From Psettodes erumei (lineage: Eukaryota > Chordata > Actinopteri > Pleuronectiformes > Psettodidae): a DNA stretch of 64,000 nucleotides. The notes below the pieces were generated by a model. The model saw nothing but the letters and a program-made list of their open reading frames with translations. It did not search any database and was not told the DNA's origin. This document shows, piece after piece, positions 1 to 12,815 of this stretch. The DNA is taken from positions 3,439,501 to 3,503,500 of the forward strand of contig JAFBJZ010000635.1 of assembly GCA_016785225.1 (NCBI GenBank), written 5' to 3'. The translations under genes were made by a program, and so were the position numbers. How positions within the stretch are numbered: the first letter of the stretch is position 1; every line of letters starts with the position of its first letter.

Positions 1-359
1 GGGAATAAATTGTAGTGATTATGAATCACTATATCTATTCATCCAGCATGGTAAAACCAGATAACTTTCAATGCAGCTTTATTGGTTGTGTGGTGTTTAG
101 GAAAAGCACAAGTAAAGGCTGCATGTGTGGTCAATTTTTTTCATTTTTTCAAAGCTTTATTCAACTATCATGGCATTGCAAAATCCTTAGGCTATAAATC
201 CTGTTTGTACTACACATGTGGCCCCATGCAAATAGGCTTTAAATATTAGTAATAGTAAAGTATTTTATTAGTATAAGCAATGAATCGATAAACTGAATTT
301 AGTCAGAGTTATGTAATGCTAACGGTCAGCCATACGCTCAAGAGTCATTATACTGCTGA

Positions 360-905
360 TCTTTATAATTTGTGTCTGTCTACACGGAGGACGGCAGGCA
401 TATCGTTGACATGAACGTTTAGTGTTTTGCGGACTGTTTCGAGTGACCGTTTATAGTTTCCGAGCTAAGCTAGCAGCGGGGCTAACGCTAAACGACTGCC
501 TCTACAACCGAACTCTGCTCGTTTCCAGGGACCTTAAGAGAGAGAACTACCGAGAGGTGAGCAACCACCTTAACACGCCACATTTTCACACATGAGCGTG
601 AAGCCACAGTTACCAGAAGGACGTGCACAAACTTTGACAACGGTTTCATTGGCCATGCCTTCGTGGGACACGGAGCCATAAAAAACAACCTCAACTTTCG
701 CCACCTGTAATGTGATACCTTAGCGTTTTAGGTGAACCGTGTAAAGTTGTGAAAATGAGTAACGACGAATGGTGCAAACAATATTGAATGAAAATGTTAC
801 CATAAGCGTCCAAACGTTGCGTTGCTTGCCACGTTTAAATCGCGCTGTGCACTGAATTCTTCTACCGCGCGAATTTATTTTAGCTAGCTAGCTAACGGAC
901 TAATT
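360..905. promoter_or_regulatory. CpG-containing promoter or 5'-exon-like block at the left edge
   Basis: The block has many CpG dinucleotides compared with its AT-rich flanks, GCTAGC/GCTAAC words that are frequent in fish 5' UTRs, an inverted CCAAT (ATTGG) at about 649-653, and a good splice donor GAGAG|GTGAGC near 557 on the plus strand. No coding ORF is convincing: the minus ORF at 488-694 and a 29-codon plus ORF from 592 match no family I recognise. It could start a gene in either direction, or a non-coding RNA. Confidence 0.35.
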
Positions 906-982
906 GCAGCTAGCTTACGAACTCATTGTAGCTAGCCAACTAACTAATCTTAGCTGGCTAGTTAGGTGGCTAGCTGGCTGAC
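880..982. repeat. TAGC-rich degenerate tandem repeat
   Basis: About 100 bp made largely of imperfect TAGC, TAGCTGGC and TAACTAAC units, directly after the promoter-like block. Confidence 0.75.
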
Positions 983-3900
983 ATGTAGGCCGCTACTGTA
1001 TATGACAGATGCTAACTTCAATTTCTTGATGTTAGGAAGTCAAGCTCCAAGTTAAAGAATAGAAGCGGAAGCAAAATATATTCAGAAATATCAGAATCAA
1101 ATTTTGCTGTAAAATGGTCCCTGTGACTCATCTGACATTATCAGATTGTGACGTGTATAGCTGCGTAAGGTGGAACTAGTTTTATCTGCTTTACACAGTT
1201 GACTAGTTGCGTTACTAATGTGGTTCAGGCAGGGCATCAAGAGTGACGCCATATAGCCTATATTAAGCCAGTAGTTTTTGAACAGCTCTGTGTTTAGAGT
1301 AGTGAAAGCACAAGGTCGAAAGCTATTGAGGTAGATGTTGTTATTAAGGTGACTGCTAAAAAAGGTGCTCAGTAGAAACTGTGCCTCATTCTGTTGTGTC
1401 GGAAAAGGCTGTGAAAGTCTGAACATTTTCAAAATGTCTCTGCACCGGTGACAACAAGACAAACTCTATTGTCTCTTGTACTTGGTGATTTAAAATGAAT
1501 GATTCCTGTTATGACTAGTAGCCCAGTTTTACTTCCCTTCTATTCACTAACAAGTGCAAATACTTCCATAGTGAGGAGCAGTTCTTAGTCTCAATCAGTG
1601 TTGAATGCATGCAGATCTGCAGGACCCAAACTTCCCCTTGTTTTTATTCCTTTTGGCTTATTTTGACTTCTATATTACATACTAACACAAGCTAAGTTTA
1701 GGATGGATTATTTTGAAAAGCAATTCATTAAGACATTTTTCTCTTCTGTCACATATAGATATACATCACCCACTGGGAGCGGAGAAAAGTAGTAGTCATT
1801 GTGTTGCATTAACTTGGAGTGCTTATTGCAAGGTGTGGATAAATTAAGTAAAAGTTCAGGTCTCAGATTTCGGCTTGTGCAAAACACTTTTTTATGTGTT
1901 TTTCAAAAGCATAAGGTTTTTCAGAGCTTCACTTGTAATAATAAGGTTAACTAGCTTACAGGCATTGCACTTACTGCTAGTTACCTCATTACCTGCAAGA
2001 GTATTCCACATATCTGCTTTCTCTGCATGTCTGCTCTGTCTATCCATAACAAATCCATATTTTGGTTTCCCACTGCAAACAATTGTGCAACTGTACAGGC
2101 AGAGTTCATCACACTGAACATGTTCAGTGAACACCGGTGCACTTTCTACGTTTAAATGACTGAACTGTAGAAACTTCAGCACTGATTTACTAAAAGTTCA
2201 ATAATGAGGCCTCTTCATCGTTGCTATAACTCACATGACTTGTTGAAGGGAGCTGCTCTCAATTATGGTGAAGGTGGTAGAACATAACGCTTCCTTTATA
2301 GCTCTGAAATCATTTCACAGGCTCTGGTAGCACTGGCATCATTTTAAAAAGCTTGGGTCTGAGGTAGCCCATTAAAAATACTCATAAACATTAATTTTGC
2401 CAGTGGGATGTGAGATTGTGTTACGCTCTTGGCAGAAATGTGTATGAAATATGTGGTTTCATATTGGCTAAAATAGTTCCCAGTCCTCACTTCCTTTTGA
2501 AAAGTGTATAATCTAGACTGTGACTGTTTGTCAACTCGGTCTGAAGAAATTGGACACAACCCAGTCACCATGTGCCTTGTCATGATGGTGATGGCAGTTG
2601 TGTCAACATAAAACCCTGCAAAACGGAGGGAGGTTACCCAGCCCAGAGAAATGTGCTGACTGATTAGTGCAGCGCTTTTTCATATATACTAAAGCCAAAA
2701 GATAAATAAAAGTCTTCTGATCAGGGGTGGAAAGTTACTGAGACTTCTCCAGTAAAGTGACCTGTTTAAACATGGTTTTCAACCATTATTGTTTTAGGTT
2801 TCAGTTTTTGGGAACCATTTTTAAAATGGAAATTCACAAAGAAAATATTCTTTTGTCTCTCACATTAATCTAGTATCCGCAGTTACTTGTAAAAATAAAC
2901 AGCTTTGCATATAAGGCAGACATTTTCCCCTTAATCACAATAAACATTTTGACTTCAGTCATTCAGACTGAAAGTTAAATGGCCAGGTTAAGCAAAATTA
3001 AACCAGCAACTGTAACTTAATCTGAACACATAAATGCAGCTTGGTCCCAGAGCTCTGAATCACCGCCCACATCTCCTCAAATCCTCATTTGTTCAGCATT
3101 TCAAGTAGCTCAGATGTTGTGTTTATTGACAGCTCTTTCAGCCCGATGGAGAGACAGTTGACCTATCAGAACCTTGTAACCAGGATTAATAATCTCGTAT
3201 ACTGTAGCCAGCTAGCTATCAGGCTATATTCGTTAAAAAAAAAACAAAAATAGCAAATACAAATGAAATTGCCTTGGCTGTTGAGTTATTGTTATGTATT
3301 TGACTCTCCATGACTAACCATTAGTATTAACCACCATGAGCAGGTGTGAGCACAACTTCCATGTCAAACAATTGATTGTTTAGGACAAAACCAAATAACC
3401 CCTGCAACCATTAGGGATGAGCTAACATGAATGATGATAACTCTGAACTGAAAAAAGTAAAATGAATTGGCATTTCATTCTGATTGAAGATGGCAGATGT
3501 TGCAATTTAAAATCAGTTAATTCTGTGATATGGGAAACTGGAAATATGCATTTTATAAAATCATCTGTTGCTCACGTAGCAACATCTTGATTTTTACAAC
3601 CAGCACCAGTTTACACAAATTGCACCAATGTATCATAATGTATTTAACAATGCTATGTTAAAATAATGATGTTTCAGCATTTTGATTCCATTTTGAAATA
3701 CTGATGTCAATTTCAGGTGCCATGACCATGCGGCGAGCGACTCAGAATGATGTGAGCAGTCAGATATATGAGCAGTTCTGTGGTAACAGGGGCTCGGCTT
3801 CCTGGCACACATTGGGTACATCCTACTGATGCTCAGCCAGCAGCCCTGACCTACACAGGGTCAAATTTATGGGTAGATATTTAGCTTGTCTCTGCCACTC

Positions 3901-6900
3901 TTTAGGGCAGAAAGAATAACATTGGACCTCTTTGCTGGTTGTGATACTTCCCCCTCAGAGGAACCAGCCTGGCTGCACATCACAGGCCTGCAGACAGTAA
4001 AACTGAAAATGTCAAAAACACCCTATGGCTATCCTCCTCTTCAAAGTGTGGCCTGTAGCCTCATTTTATGTTTAGGTTTGGCTCTTAAAGGCCAAGTTCA
4101 AGAGAGTCTTGGTGGTTGCCATGTTGACAACATGGGTTATCCCTCGGATCAAACCAGCAATGATCACAACAAAATGCTTTTCATTAAGGAATGTAGAAGT
4201 AACACAACCTTTTCATAATCATTTACATAGCAGTAACACAAAGTGCCAAAAACCCATTCTCTAATCTCGCTGCCTTGATCTTTTTTCTCATTTTTTGCAG
4301 GATGCACTGCTGATGATAATAGCACAGGAAACAGTCACAATGTGTCATTATCAAAATGAGGAAGTAAAGATGCTGTGGTATCAATATAGTTTTTCTTGAG
4401 AAATTATGAGTTACTAGTCAACAGTTAAATGACCTTAGGAGTGATCCTGTTTTGCACAGGAAGACACAGAGTGATTAGGGAAACACTTAAAAATGGTGCG
4501 ACCATCATTATTGACCCCCAGCATCCTATAGATAAGCTGCCACCATCCACCTCTGTGACAGACCTACATTTATTTTTATTAAGTATGAAATTACATATAG
4601 TAAAAATGGGGAAGTACCATTTTTATTTTCCTGTTACATGAACCTTGGAACACACAGCCTTCCAGCTGCTCCAGCAGCTTGAACCCAGAAACAGTTTCAC
4701 TTCTCCCTTCTCAAGTTTTTCGTTTAAGTTGCAAAATACCTAAGGAACGTTGTTATAATCACTCTCTCCCAAACCACGTTACTCTGACTGCGGGACTTAA
4801 ATCACTAACTTGATGAATCTTACTTACCTGCAAAGAATTACAGTATGACTGACTGTACACAAACTGAACTAGTGTTTTGAGTTCCACTGCCTAAGTACAA
4901 TTTCCCGTAATAGCTAAAGTGGAAGTCCTCAATTACCTGGAATAAATGAAGTGAAAAACTCTTTTTGTTAAGCACTTAACAGCACAACAATCACTGTATT
5001 GAGCCGTGTCCTTTCCCGAGATTTTCTTCCGATGAGTTTCTTGAGTTGGTGCTTGTCTGTTAATCTGTGATGGATATCATCATTCAAAATTTCTAGATTA
5101 ATCCTGCAATTTCCTCTTAACTATCCTACTCCTATGGGCCTTAGTTCTGATGGAAGGAATGTAGATTTCTACTTCCTCCTTTTTGCATGCAACTTGTAAT
5201 TCCCTGTGAGGAGGGATTTTCTAAATGTTTGTGCCTTACCTTTACTTGAAAAACATGGCCTCTCACCTTTCTCCATGACAGCAGGCGGCTCGCCCCACCT
5301 TTATGTCTACATGCAATTGCCTTTACATGTGACCGAATGACAGTGAACGCAAACTTCAGGCCTAAACTTGCAGGGTGCAGAAGCAGATATGCTGCCGAAA
5401 TAACTTTACATGGTTGTAAAAATCCTCCCTCGTAGTATTATGGACTGCTGTGGACCGTCTAATAAGCCTTTAAATTCATGGATCTATTACTCAAACTGGA
5501 CTTCCTGGATTATATTTCACCGTCTCAAAAGTACCTAAAATAACCCGCCACCCCCCTTCAGTCTGAACGCGTGTTAGCCCTACCTGCAGAAATGCAATAA
5601 AACTGAACTCTGAGTTCTTCACACTAAGAGTCTAGTATCTCAAACCACAGTTCATGATGTATGATGAAAATGGGTGCCCACGTAGCCAAAACTAATAATA
5701 ATTTATCCTCTCACAAACACTGTTAAGTTCGGTTTTCAACATGCTTTTAAATCAATCAGCAAATGAAGTGAGGTTTGATTCATGCGCAGTCACTTGACAC
5801 CTGATGACTGTCTCTCAACAATAGAGATTGTGTTGCCCAACGCTCTGCATTTGTACTTTGGCAACAGTAAGTAGAATGACAGACAGATGATTAAGCAAAG
5901 TGATCACGCACAAGAGCCTCTATTACCCTGCCTCTTCTGGTGAGTGCATGGGTTCAAGATGTGTGTAAATGTGTGTGGTGGTGGTGGTGGCTAAGGTGTA
6001 TCTGCTGCGAAGGTGAAGTAGAGCACAGGGCTTTGGAAACCATTGGACCTCTACAGAGTCCAAGCAGCGCATTTGTCAATGTCACAGAGAACGCGCTAAT
6101 TTGTAGTACAGCTGTTTCCTTATATGATGTGTTGAAACCCTCAATCAGAAAAATTGGGCCAGACCAGCCCGTGTCTCCAGCTCATAATAATGCCCCGTTC
6201 ACATGGTAGCCAGCCTAAACGCAGCCTTTATGAAGCAGCAGTTAAACCTCAGCTGCTCTAATTTGTAAACTAGGTGAAAGAAAAAGGCTCGAAGAGTGTG
6301 TATGTGTGTGGCACTTGAGATGGTGACGGCGGCAGAGGTGGAAGTGGTGGGCAGGGCGGAGGAGGGGGGAGGTATAGCCGGGCAAGAGACGCCATATGTT
6401 CCTGATTGACGATGATTGAATCAAGTGCAGTAGCAGAGGGAAAGTGTTTTCCAGCCAGTGAGAGAATTTGTGTGCTCGGAGGCATTTGACAGAGGGACAG
6501 GGAGATCTCACTGGAGCTTAAACAGGCAGGACAAATCGATTTGTGATGACCCATTACTCCAGGGAGCAGCTCCTGTATTTTCAACTGCACAGTTGCTTTC
6601 CTGGAAAATGCTCCTGACACGGAAATACATAAATCTCCCCATGCATGACTTTGTTTCTCTCTTTTTTTATTCTGAAAGAAGAACCATGTTTATATTGTGT
6701 CATAAAAATATGGCTGAAAAAACAGCTTCTTGGATATTTTTGAGCAGGCAACTAAATGTGATCCTCTCCCTGATGTCAAGGCCACAGAAAGATATGAAAG
6801 GGATATTTGGGAGGAGGAAAAAAAAAAACCTCAACCTTGAAGTTCCCCAAAATGCTGGCCTGTGACATGATGGCCTCTAGTGGTGCGCTGCCGATTGACA

Positions 6901-8540
6901 CAGACAGCTCAATCATTTCCTTATAGGCGTGTGCTGCCAGGTCCAGCTGGCTTTGACATTAACACCAGGCTCTGACTGACAGAGGCCCTGGCCTTGGGCT
7001 GGGCTCCCGGGGCCTCCACAGTACATTCAGCTCTCCTTTTAGCCTGTTGATTTACTGTCCCCGGTGGCCGCTCGTTGATCCATTTCCCCTCTCAGTTTGC
7101 TCACAGGGCACCCCAAAAACCGTCCTCCAGCAATATATTTGCTTTATGATTTCCTGAGGAGCCAATGAAGAAAAACAAGCCCCCACTCACTGCACCTGTT
7201 CCAGTTAATGTGCAGCGGGGCGGTCGGCCTCCTCTGGTCTCGGTGACAGGGGAAAAGCAGAGGGCTGCGGTGTCACAAAGTCCATGTGGATCTTCCATTT
7301 CCCCCGACCGGTCCAAACGGGACCGAGCAGCACGGGGAACAGGGGTGTGTGTGTGTGTGCGCGGGGGGGTAGATGGCGTATTATATGTGTGTCAGTTTAA
7401 CACACGCAGGTCAAATGGGGCCCACGTAGAGTCTTGCTGAGTGTGCATTATTAACATGTGTGTGGGTGTTTATGTAGCTCAGCACCCAACGTGGAGCTGA
7501 CATTAATAAGGCAACGTGACGGGAACTTGCTTACATCATTTTGGACGACATGCAGATGTGACTGAATGGAAGTTTTCTTAGCCATCTTCCCTTTGCACGA
7601 TGATGTCACCAACTTGGTATTTACGTTTTCCAAAACTGGAAAAAAGAAATAACAATAAAAATCACCAGAGTTATTTGCTGACAAGTGAGTTTTATAGTAA
7701 AACCCCCTGCCCTCTAATTCAAGTTACATTAAGTAACATGGAAATGTACTTTGGAAGCGCACAAGTGCTGTGTGTGCTTCAGCTTAGCGGGTGAAGACGG
7801 CAGGGTGAGCAGCCATGAAGCCTGAGGCCTGCTGGGTAACCTTCATGACAGTATGTCCATTTTACAGCGAACAGCAGGCTCTTATTTGAGAAGCAGTTCC
7901 TATGTTTTTCAGCCACACGAGTCCTACAACATTAATGGATGCTTGAGCTATTTCATGACCTTTTGTTGACCCGGGTCACTGTCAAAACTCTGAAGCAGAT
8001 TAATACTGTCAGTGATCCAGAGTAAAAATGTGATATATCTAATACAGCAGGTAGAGTTTTTTATTCATTATATCAACTTCTTAAGTGGAAGACCAGGCAG
8101 AAATCCCCCCCTGACCTGAAAACGTGATCCATTTATTTCAGTCTGATATTTCCATTGATTAAAAAATGGCTGTCAGATATTTTCCAAGACAGAAGAAAGT
8201 GAATGATATTGTCGGTAAATTGCCAGAACAATCCAAACTCATAATTCAGGCAGGTTCCTTTTTTTATCATGGAAGGGCAGCTCTGTGGGGTTCATGTCTG
8301 GGCAATTGCATTTTGCGGAGTGGGAGCAGCCCTCACTTCCTCACAGTAAGCCTCTGAACATGGTAGATATCACCGATAGGCCATCTGAAAGCTGTCAGCT
8401 ACCTCGCTGGCCCAGCTCTTCCTGTTTCCTTGGAAGTGGCCCAGTGGTAAGAGTGGCCCAGTGGCTTTTAGGTCAAGAAGAAAGGTGAACAGAATTATGA
8501 GAGGAAGCATGTATGTGGCAGTGTCTGCTTTTCTCAGTCA
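983..8540. other. Intergenic, no gene seen
   Basis: AT-rich, largely unique DNA. ORFs are short and show no domain or codon signature. An exon-like splice pair occurs at about 4301-4361 (TTTTTTGCAG acceptor, GAA|GTAAAG donor) with 20 open codons, too weak to call. A short (TG)n runs within 7340-7365. The region 6900-7150 is richer in GC and lacks repeats. Confidence 0.7.
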
Positions 8541-8561
8541 TGTGTGTGTGTGTGTGTGTGT
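8541..8561. repeat. (TG)n microsatellite, about 10 units
   Basis: Uninterrupted TG tract. Confidence 0.95.
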
Positions 8562-8994
8562 AAGTAGTAACCTGACAGAGTAGATGTATTCCAGGGTGCT
8601 TTTTTTCCATCTTAACTCAAGTTGTCTTCCTGATGGCAGATGCATTGGAGCTCACCCTTGCGTGTAGTTGGTGAGTGTGTGTGAGTCCTTGTGCTTTTCC
8701 TCATGTTGTTTTTTCCCCCCTCTGTCTTTTTTTTTCTCCGGGCTTAAACAGTGTGTTAACCACCAGATCCCATCGCTATCAATCTTAATGGTGGTGGGTC
8801 AGTGTAAACGCGCACATGTGTAGGCTCTTTCTGCAAGCCGCAGTTTAAGAATAATTCCCCCTCCCAAAAAAGAGAGAGGGAAAATATTCTGGCCCCATTA
8901 ACAAAATAGGTGCTCAGAAAACACCCCAGCCGGCCCAGAGTGATAGCTACTTCCTCAGCTTTTCCACTTCATTGATGGTTATGTGAGTTAAAAC

Positions 8995-9145
8995 AACGAG
9001 CTTAATGGAGACCCTGGGCCCTCGGGGGACTAATCATAGCCACGTGACTTCCTCCGGGGCTTCCATGAAAATAACTCCATTACAATGGCCTGTGATATTA
9101 ATATCGGCTTTGGGAAAGTCAGGCCCGGGATCCACAGGGAGGGCT
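8995..9145. promoter_or_regulatory. Candidate conserved non-coding element with E-box, SOX-like and palindromic AT sites
   Basis: A dense motif cluster: E-box CACGTG at 9041-9046, TAATCA at 9031-9036, SOX-like ACAATGG at 9082-9088, and the perfect 12-bp palindrome GATATTAATATC at 9094-9105. It has no simple repeats and a balanced composition unlike neighbouring DNA. Function is inferred from appearance only. Confidence 0.3.
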
Positions 9146-9451
9146 CAGTATGAGCAAACAAAGAGGAATGCACGGCATTCGGGTGAGCGAGGGAGCAACA
9201 GAGAAAAAGGAGCAAAAGACGGAGAGAAAGGGGAAAAAAACAGTGAGCCATTTGTGATGAGTGATGGCATATTGCACAGTCATGATGTTCACTTTTTCTT
9301 TCTGCGTGCTTCTGTAGTATATTTTTCTGAGCTGAAATGAATGGTAGAAACTTGTAGTTCCTGTCTCATGCATCACTTGTGCAGACACATAATCACTTCC
9401 TTACAACTGCTCCGTGTTTAAACACTTCTCCAAATATAGACAGGCCGTTGA

Positions 9452-9605
9452 GTCTACATACATTTACTCAGTACTTTAAGTACTTTGTTATTTGGGAAAA
9501 CTTTATATTTTTCCTCCACTACCTTCCAGAGGGAAATACCGCACTTGGCATGGTACATGGTACATGGCTGTAGTTAGTTACATAGCCACTGCCTTTTAGC
9601 CATGT
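9452..9605. mobile_element. Old copy of a common percomorph interspersed repeat (TACTTTAAGTACTT type)
   Basis: The words CATTTACTCAGTACTTTAAG, CCTCCACTACCTTCCAGAGG and TAGTTAGTTAC occur in the order I remember for a widespread non-autonomous fish element. It is highly diverged, and the transposon class is uncertain. Confidence 0.5.
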
Positions 9606-11084
9606 TTTTTTCCCCACTGTTTTTATTTGAGTGAACATAGATTACACTAGTTTTAATGTACAAGCATGTTTTCTACTAAAGAGTTTAAATTAATAATTTA
9701 AAAGTAATTGTCCTGGCTGTATTTTTTTTTACCTGATACATTTTCAGCTGCATGGGGGAAAAACCATGTCAGTTGTTGCACCTGTGATTAGAATAAGACA
9801 GTAATGGGGTCTGTGGGTGTGCTGTAAGGGAGTCCCTGCAGACGGTCATTTTACCGCCCTCTCCTCCTCCCTGTAAACCTGCCATGCTGTCACTCTGCTG
9901 TCCATACAGGCAGTAACTCACCACAGCCGCATTCAGAACAATAAAATCTCGATGACATGGCGAGAAGTCACCCACCTCCGCTGCTCAGTACCCACTGAAG
10001 ACACAGACATGCGTGTCGGCCTTTCCATCCTAGCGGGGTATCCTATGGAGCAGCTGGGCTCTTGTATAAGTCGCACCAATAAAAAGAAATATTGGAGTTC
10101 ACTGGATCATAAGCGAAGACACTTTTTCTCCAGTTCCTCCTGTTGTGGGAGATTTATTGAATGAAATAACAGTGGCTTCACTTTTACCTCTGCTTTTATG
10201 AATATATATATATTGTTTTAACAGCACTTTTGAATTCCTCCTTCGCTCCTGTTGGGGTCACAGCCCGGCCTTCGTCTGTTTGAGGGTTCACCGTGATAAC
10301 AGATTTCAAACATTATCATAAACTATTTGTTCTGGACAGACTTCTGCATTTTCTGCTGAAGTGTGGAAATGATATGGCCAGAGAACTACTGAGGAGTATG
10401 TTAAGTGTAAATTTTAAAGTCTTTTGCTGATGCTGTGTTTTTTGTAACAGGACAGAATCTAAATCCTGGGGGAATCAAAATCAACTGTGAGATAGATCTT
10501 GACTTGAACTTTAATCTTTAACTCACCTAAAGGAGCATATTAAGTGTTGATAATTGTTAATCTTTGTCAAGCAGCAATGCCAGCTTTTTATGTGTGCATT
10601 TGTCTAATATCATTTTATGCTTTTATTCTTGTACAACATACAAAGATTTCTCTCTGAGCTATGCTTTACTGTGATGGGCATTTTTGATATTTTTTTATGT
10701 TTAAAGACTAAATTAATAGTTGATTAACAGAGAAAATAGTCATCAGCAATCAGACAGCAATCTTTAGGTGCATCTTGAAAATGCACATGTATAAAACCAA
10801 TGGAATGCATTTTGTTTGCTGACCCTGACTTTTAATTTATTTTAAATAAAAAACTCATCCATATAATATACACTGATTTGCAGATTATTATTTATTATTC
10901 ACATTCAGCAGACACAAATTTCAGAAAAGAAGGATCCAAACAGATAAACATAAGTAATCAAAACAATCAACTTATTCCACTATATGATACAGACAATAGT
11001 AGGTGTGGGTCTAGAATTAGAAAATAGAATTCAACAAATGGTTTGCACTCTCAAGACATTTTTAAAATTGATAATTAATAAAAT
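9606..11084. other. Intergenic, no gene seen
   Basis: AT-rich DNA including an old repeat copy at 10669-10760. No credible ORF. Confidence 0.7.
10669..10760. mobile_element. Remnant of the ATTAATCGATTAAT-type fish repeat
   Basis: The order GGGCATTTTTGATATT, GTTTAAAGACTAAATTAATA, GTTGATTAACAGAGAAAATA, GTCATCAG matches one end of a repeat I recognise from many fish genomes, whose intact copies end in GTTGCAGC. CpG decay has removed most ATCGAT words. Confidence 0.5.
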
Positions 11085-11215
11085 CATAGCGAGTGGGGGA
11101 ATAAATTTGCAAGATGATTTAGGAATTTCCAGCAGCGCAGTTCCACCACAAGCAGTGATATGGCTTTCACATCTTTCAAGTGAAATATTAGATGGCAGTA
11201 GCCAAGCCAAAGAAA
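11085..11215. promoter_or_regulatory. Strong candidate conserved non-coding element
   Basis: A repeat-free block with balanced composition and tightly packed motifs: the NF-kappaB-like GGAATTTCC at 11122-11130, the RUNX-type ACCACA at 11145-11150, and TTTCAAGTGAAA-like and ATATTAGATGGCAG words around 11175-11200. Its texture resembles vertebrate ultraconserved enhancers. The ORF at 10984-11280 crossing it has no recognisable family. Confidence 0.35.
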
Positions 11216-12704
11216 AGGTCCTCCTCCAGGGTCCAAATAATTATAAGAGTGCCATAACAGATCAAACATTATTTCCTTGACCTTGTCTCCAGCTTGAGGA
11301 ACAGCTCAGACTTTTTGGCTGAGAGCTCGGGCAGCAAAAATCTCTCTGTCTGCAGGAGCTCTCGCTACGCGGACCTGACGTTTACACAGGATTAGAGATT
11401 CATTCACCATTAAGTAAATGACCCTCTGCTGGCCAGGACCAACACTTCTCTGGCTGTTTGGATTCTGTGGTACATAACTCACACAGGGATTAGTAAAGAG
11501 CATAAATCAGCTGTTTTGGCAAAGCCAGAAAAGCGTTTGCCAAAAGAATCCACTCATATGTGTGCATTAGTGTCTACCACCTGAGAAAATTGCTTTCTCA
11601 ACCGACACGCTCTCTGTAATGTCCGACACGCCGACGGACTTGCTTTCCATGCAGGATGTAGGATATTGCTTATTTCTGAAAACAATGTGTGTTTCAGCTG
11701 CACAGATGTACCGTGGGCCGCACACCACATCTGAAAAAACAGTGATTGATGTCTCGCGTCCATTTTAATTGAATCTGAGGAAGTTAATGCAAGTGGATGG
11801 AACACTACATCAAAACATGAGGTTATATTTTCAGTGTATGATGCAACACATTGCTTCAACATGATAACAATGTCACTTTCAAGCTTGAAAAGATCAACAA
11901 AAATGAAAAATGAATTGGGTTTCACTGGGAGCAGAGCCCCAGGTCTTTTGTGTTTTTGTTGCGTTACTTGCCTCAGGCTTTCCTGTTCAGGTGTGACCTC
12001 ATCAGCTCTATTTGATATAATGACTTAATTTCAGGAAATTCAGTTGGGTTACGAATCCAAAACTTGTAATTGTTGAGCGGTTCCTTCTTAGAAAGTTTGA
12101 GTGTGGGAGTAGGAAAAGGAGGCTGTAACCCTATAATTCTCACTGGTGGACCGCAACAAGCAGCTGAATTTTCTGCCACTTAGCTTGAAGGAAAGAGGCG
12201 TAAAACTTAACCTGGTCAACTGCTTGCAGCTGGATTGAACATCCAGATGAATCAAATCCTTGCACTTCAATAAATTTGAACCTGTAACCTTCTGACCACT
12301 CGAGGATTCACCACTGTAACACCAAACTAATTGTAGGGCCTGTCTAAAGCCCAACAGCTGGTGGCAATTTTGAAAGCAGTGAGGCTGGATACACTGTACA
12401 TTTAGAAAGACGAGTTAACACTAATGTCATTTGTAGTGTACTATCACTCCTTGTCCAGGTTTTCCTTGTATTTTCCAAATTAACTTTTACACCAAATTTC
12501 TTTGAACCATTGTTCTTTGCTCTGACACCCACTGTTTTCTGCTTACATTAGTATTTTATGAAAACTTTCTGGCAAAGATATTTGGTCGACTGAAAGCTTT
12601 TTGGCAGTTGTGTTATCATGCAGTTGTTAGCTCAGTTTGCACGTAGGCCGCAGGGCTCATATTGCCTGTGGATACCTGATATCTGAGACTTGAGTCAGCA
12701 CAAG
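11216..12704. other. Intergenic, no gene seen
   Basis: Mixed-composition unique DNA. The minus ORF at 11554-11925 (123 codons) shows no domain and no flanking splice logic. Confidence 0.65.
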
Positions 12705-12815
12705 AGGGCTGCAACTGATGACTACTTTCAATATTGGTTAATAATTTAGTGTTTTAGTCTGTAGTGACACATCTGAGGAGCTGGAACGAGAGAATGTGCT
12801 GATGTTTTGCTGTTA
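12705..12815. mobile_element. Deleted copy of the GGGCTGCAACTAA-type fish repeat
   Basis: GGGCTGCAACTGATGACTAC then CAATATTGGTTAAT, followed after an apparent deletion by CACATCTGAGGAGCTGGAAC and GAGAGAATGT. The same order (GGGCTGCAACTAACGATTA ... CACATTTGAGAAGCTGGAA ... AGAGAAT) is what I recall for the full-length repeat. Confidence 0.6.

Noticed and set aside
2725..2770. GGGGTGGAAAGTTACTGAG, resembling the start of a fish repeat
   Set aside because: Similarity stops after about 20 bp, so a repeat copy cannot be supported.
6242..6865. Overlapping ORFs of 89-135 codons on both strands
   Set aside because: Proline- and serine-rich readings arise from G/T-rich DNA; no recognisable domain and no splice signals of quality.
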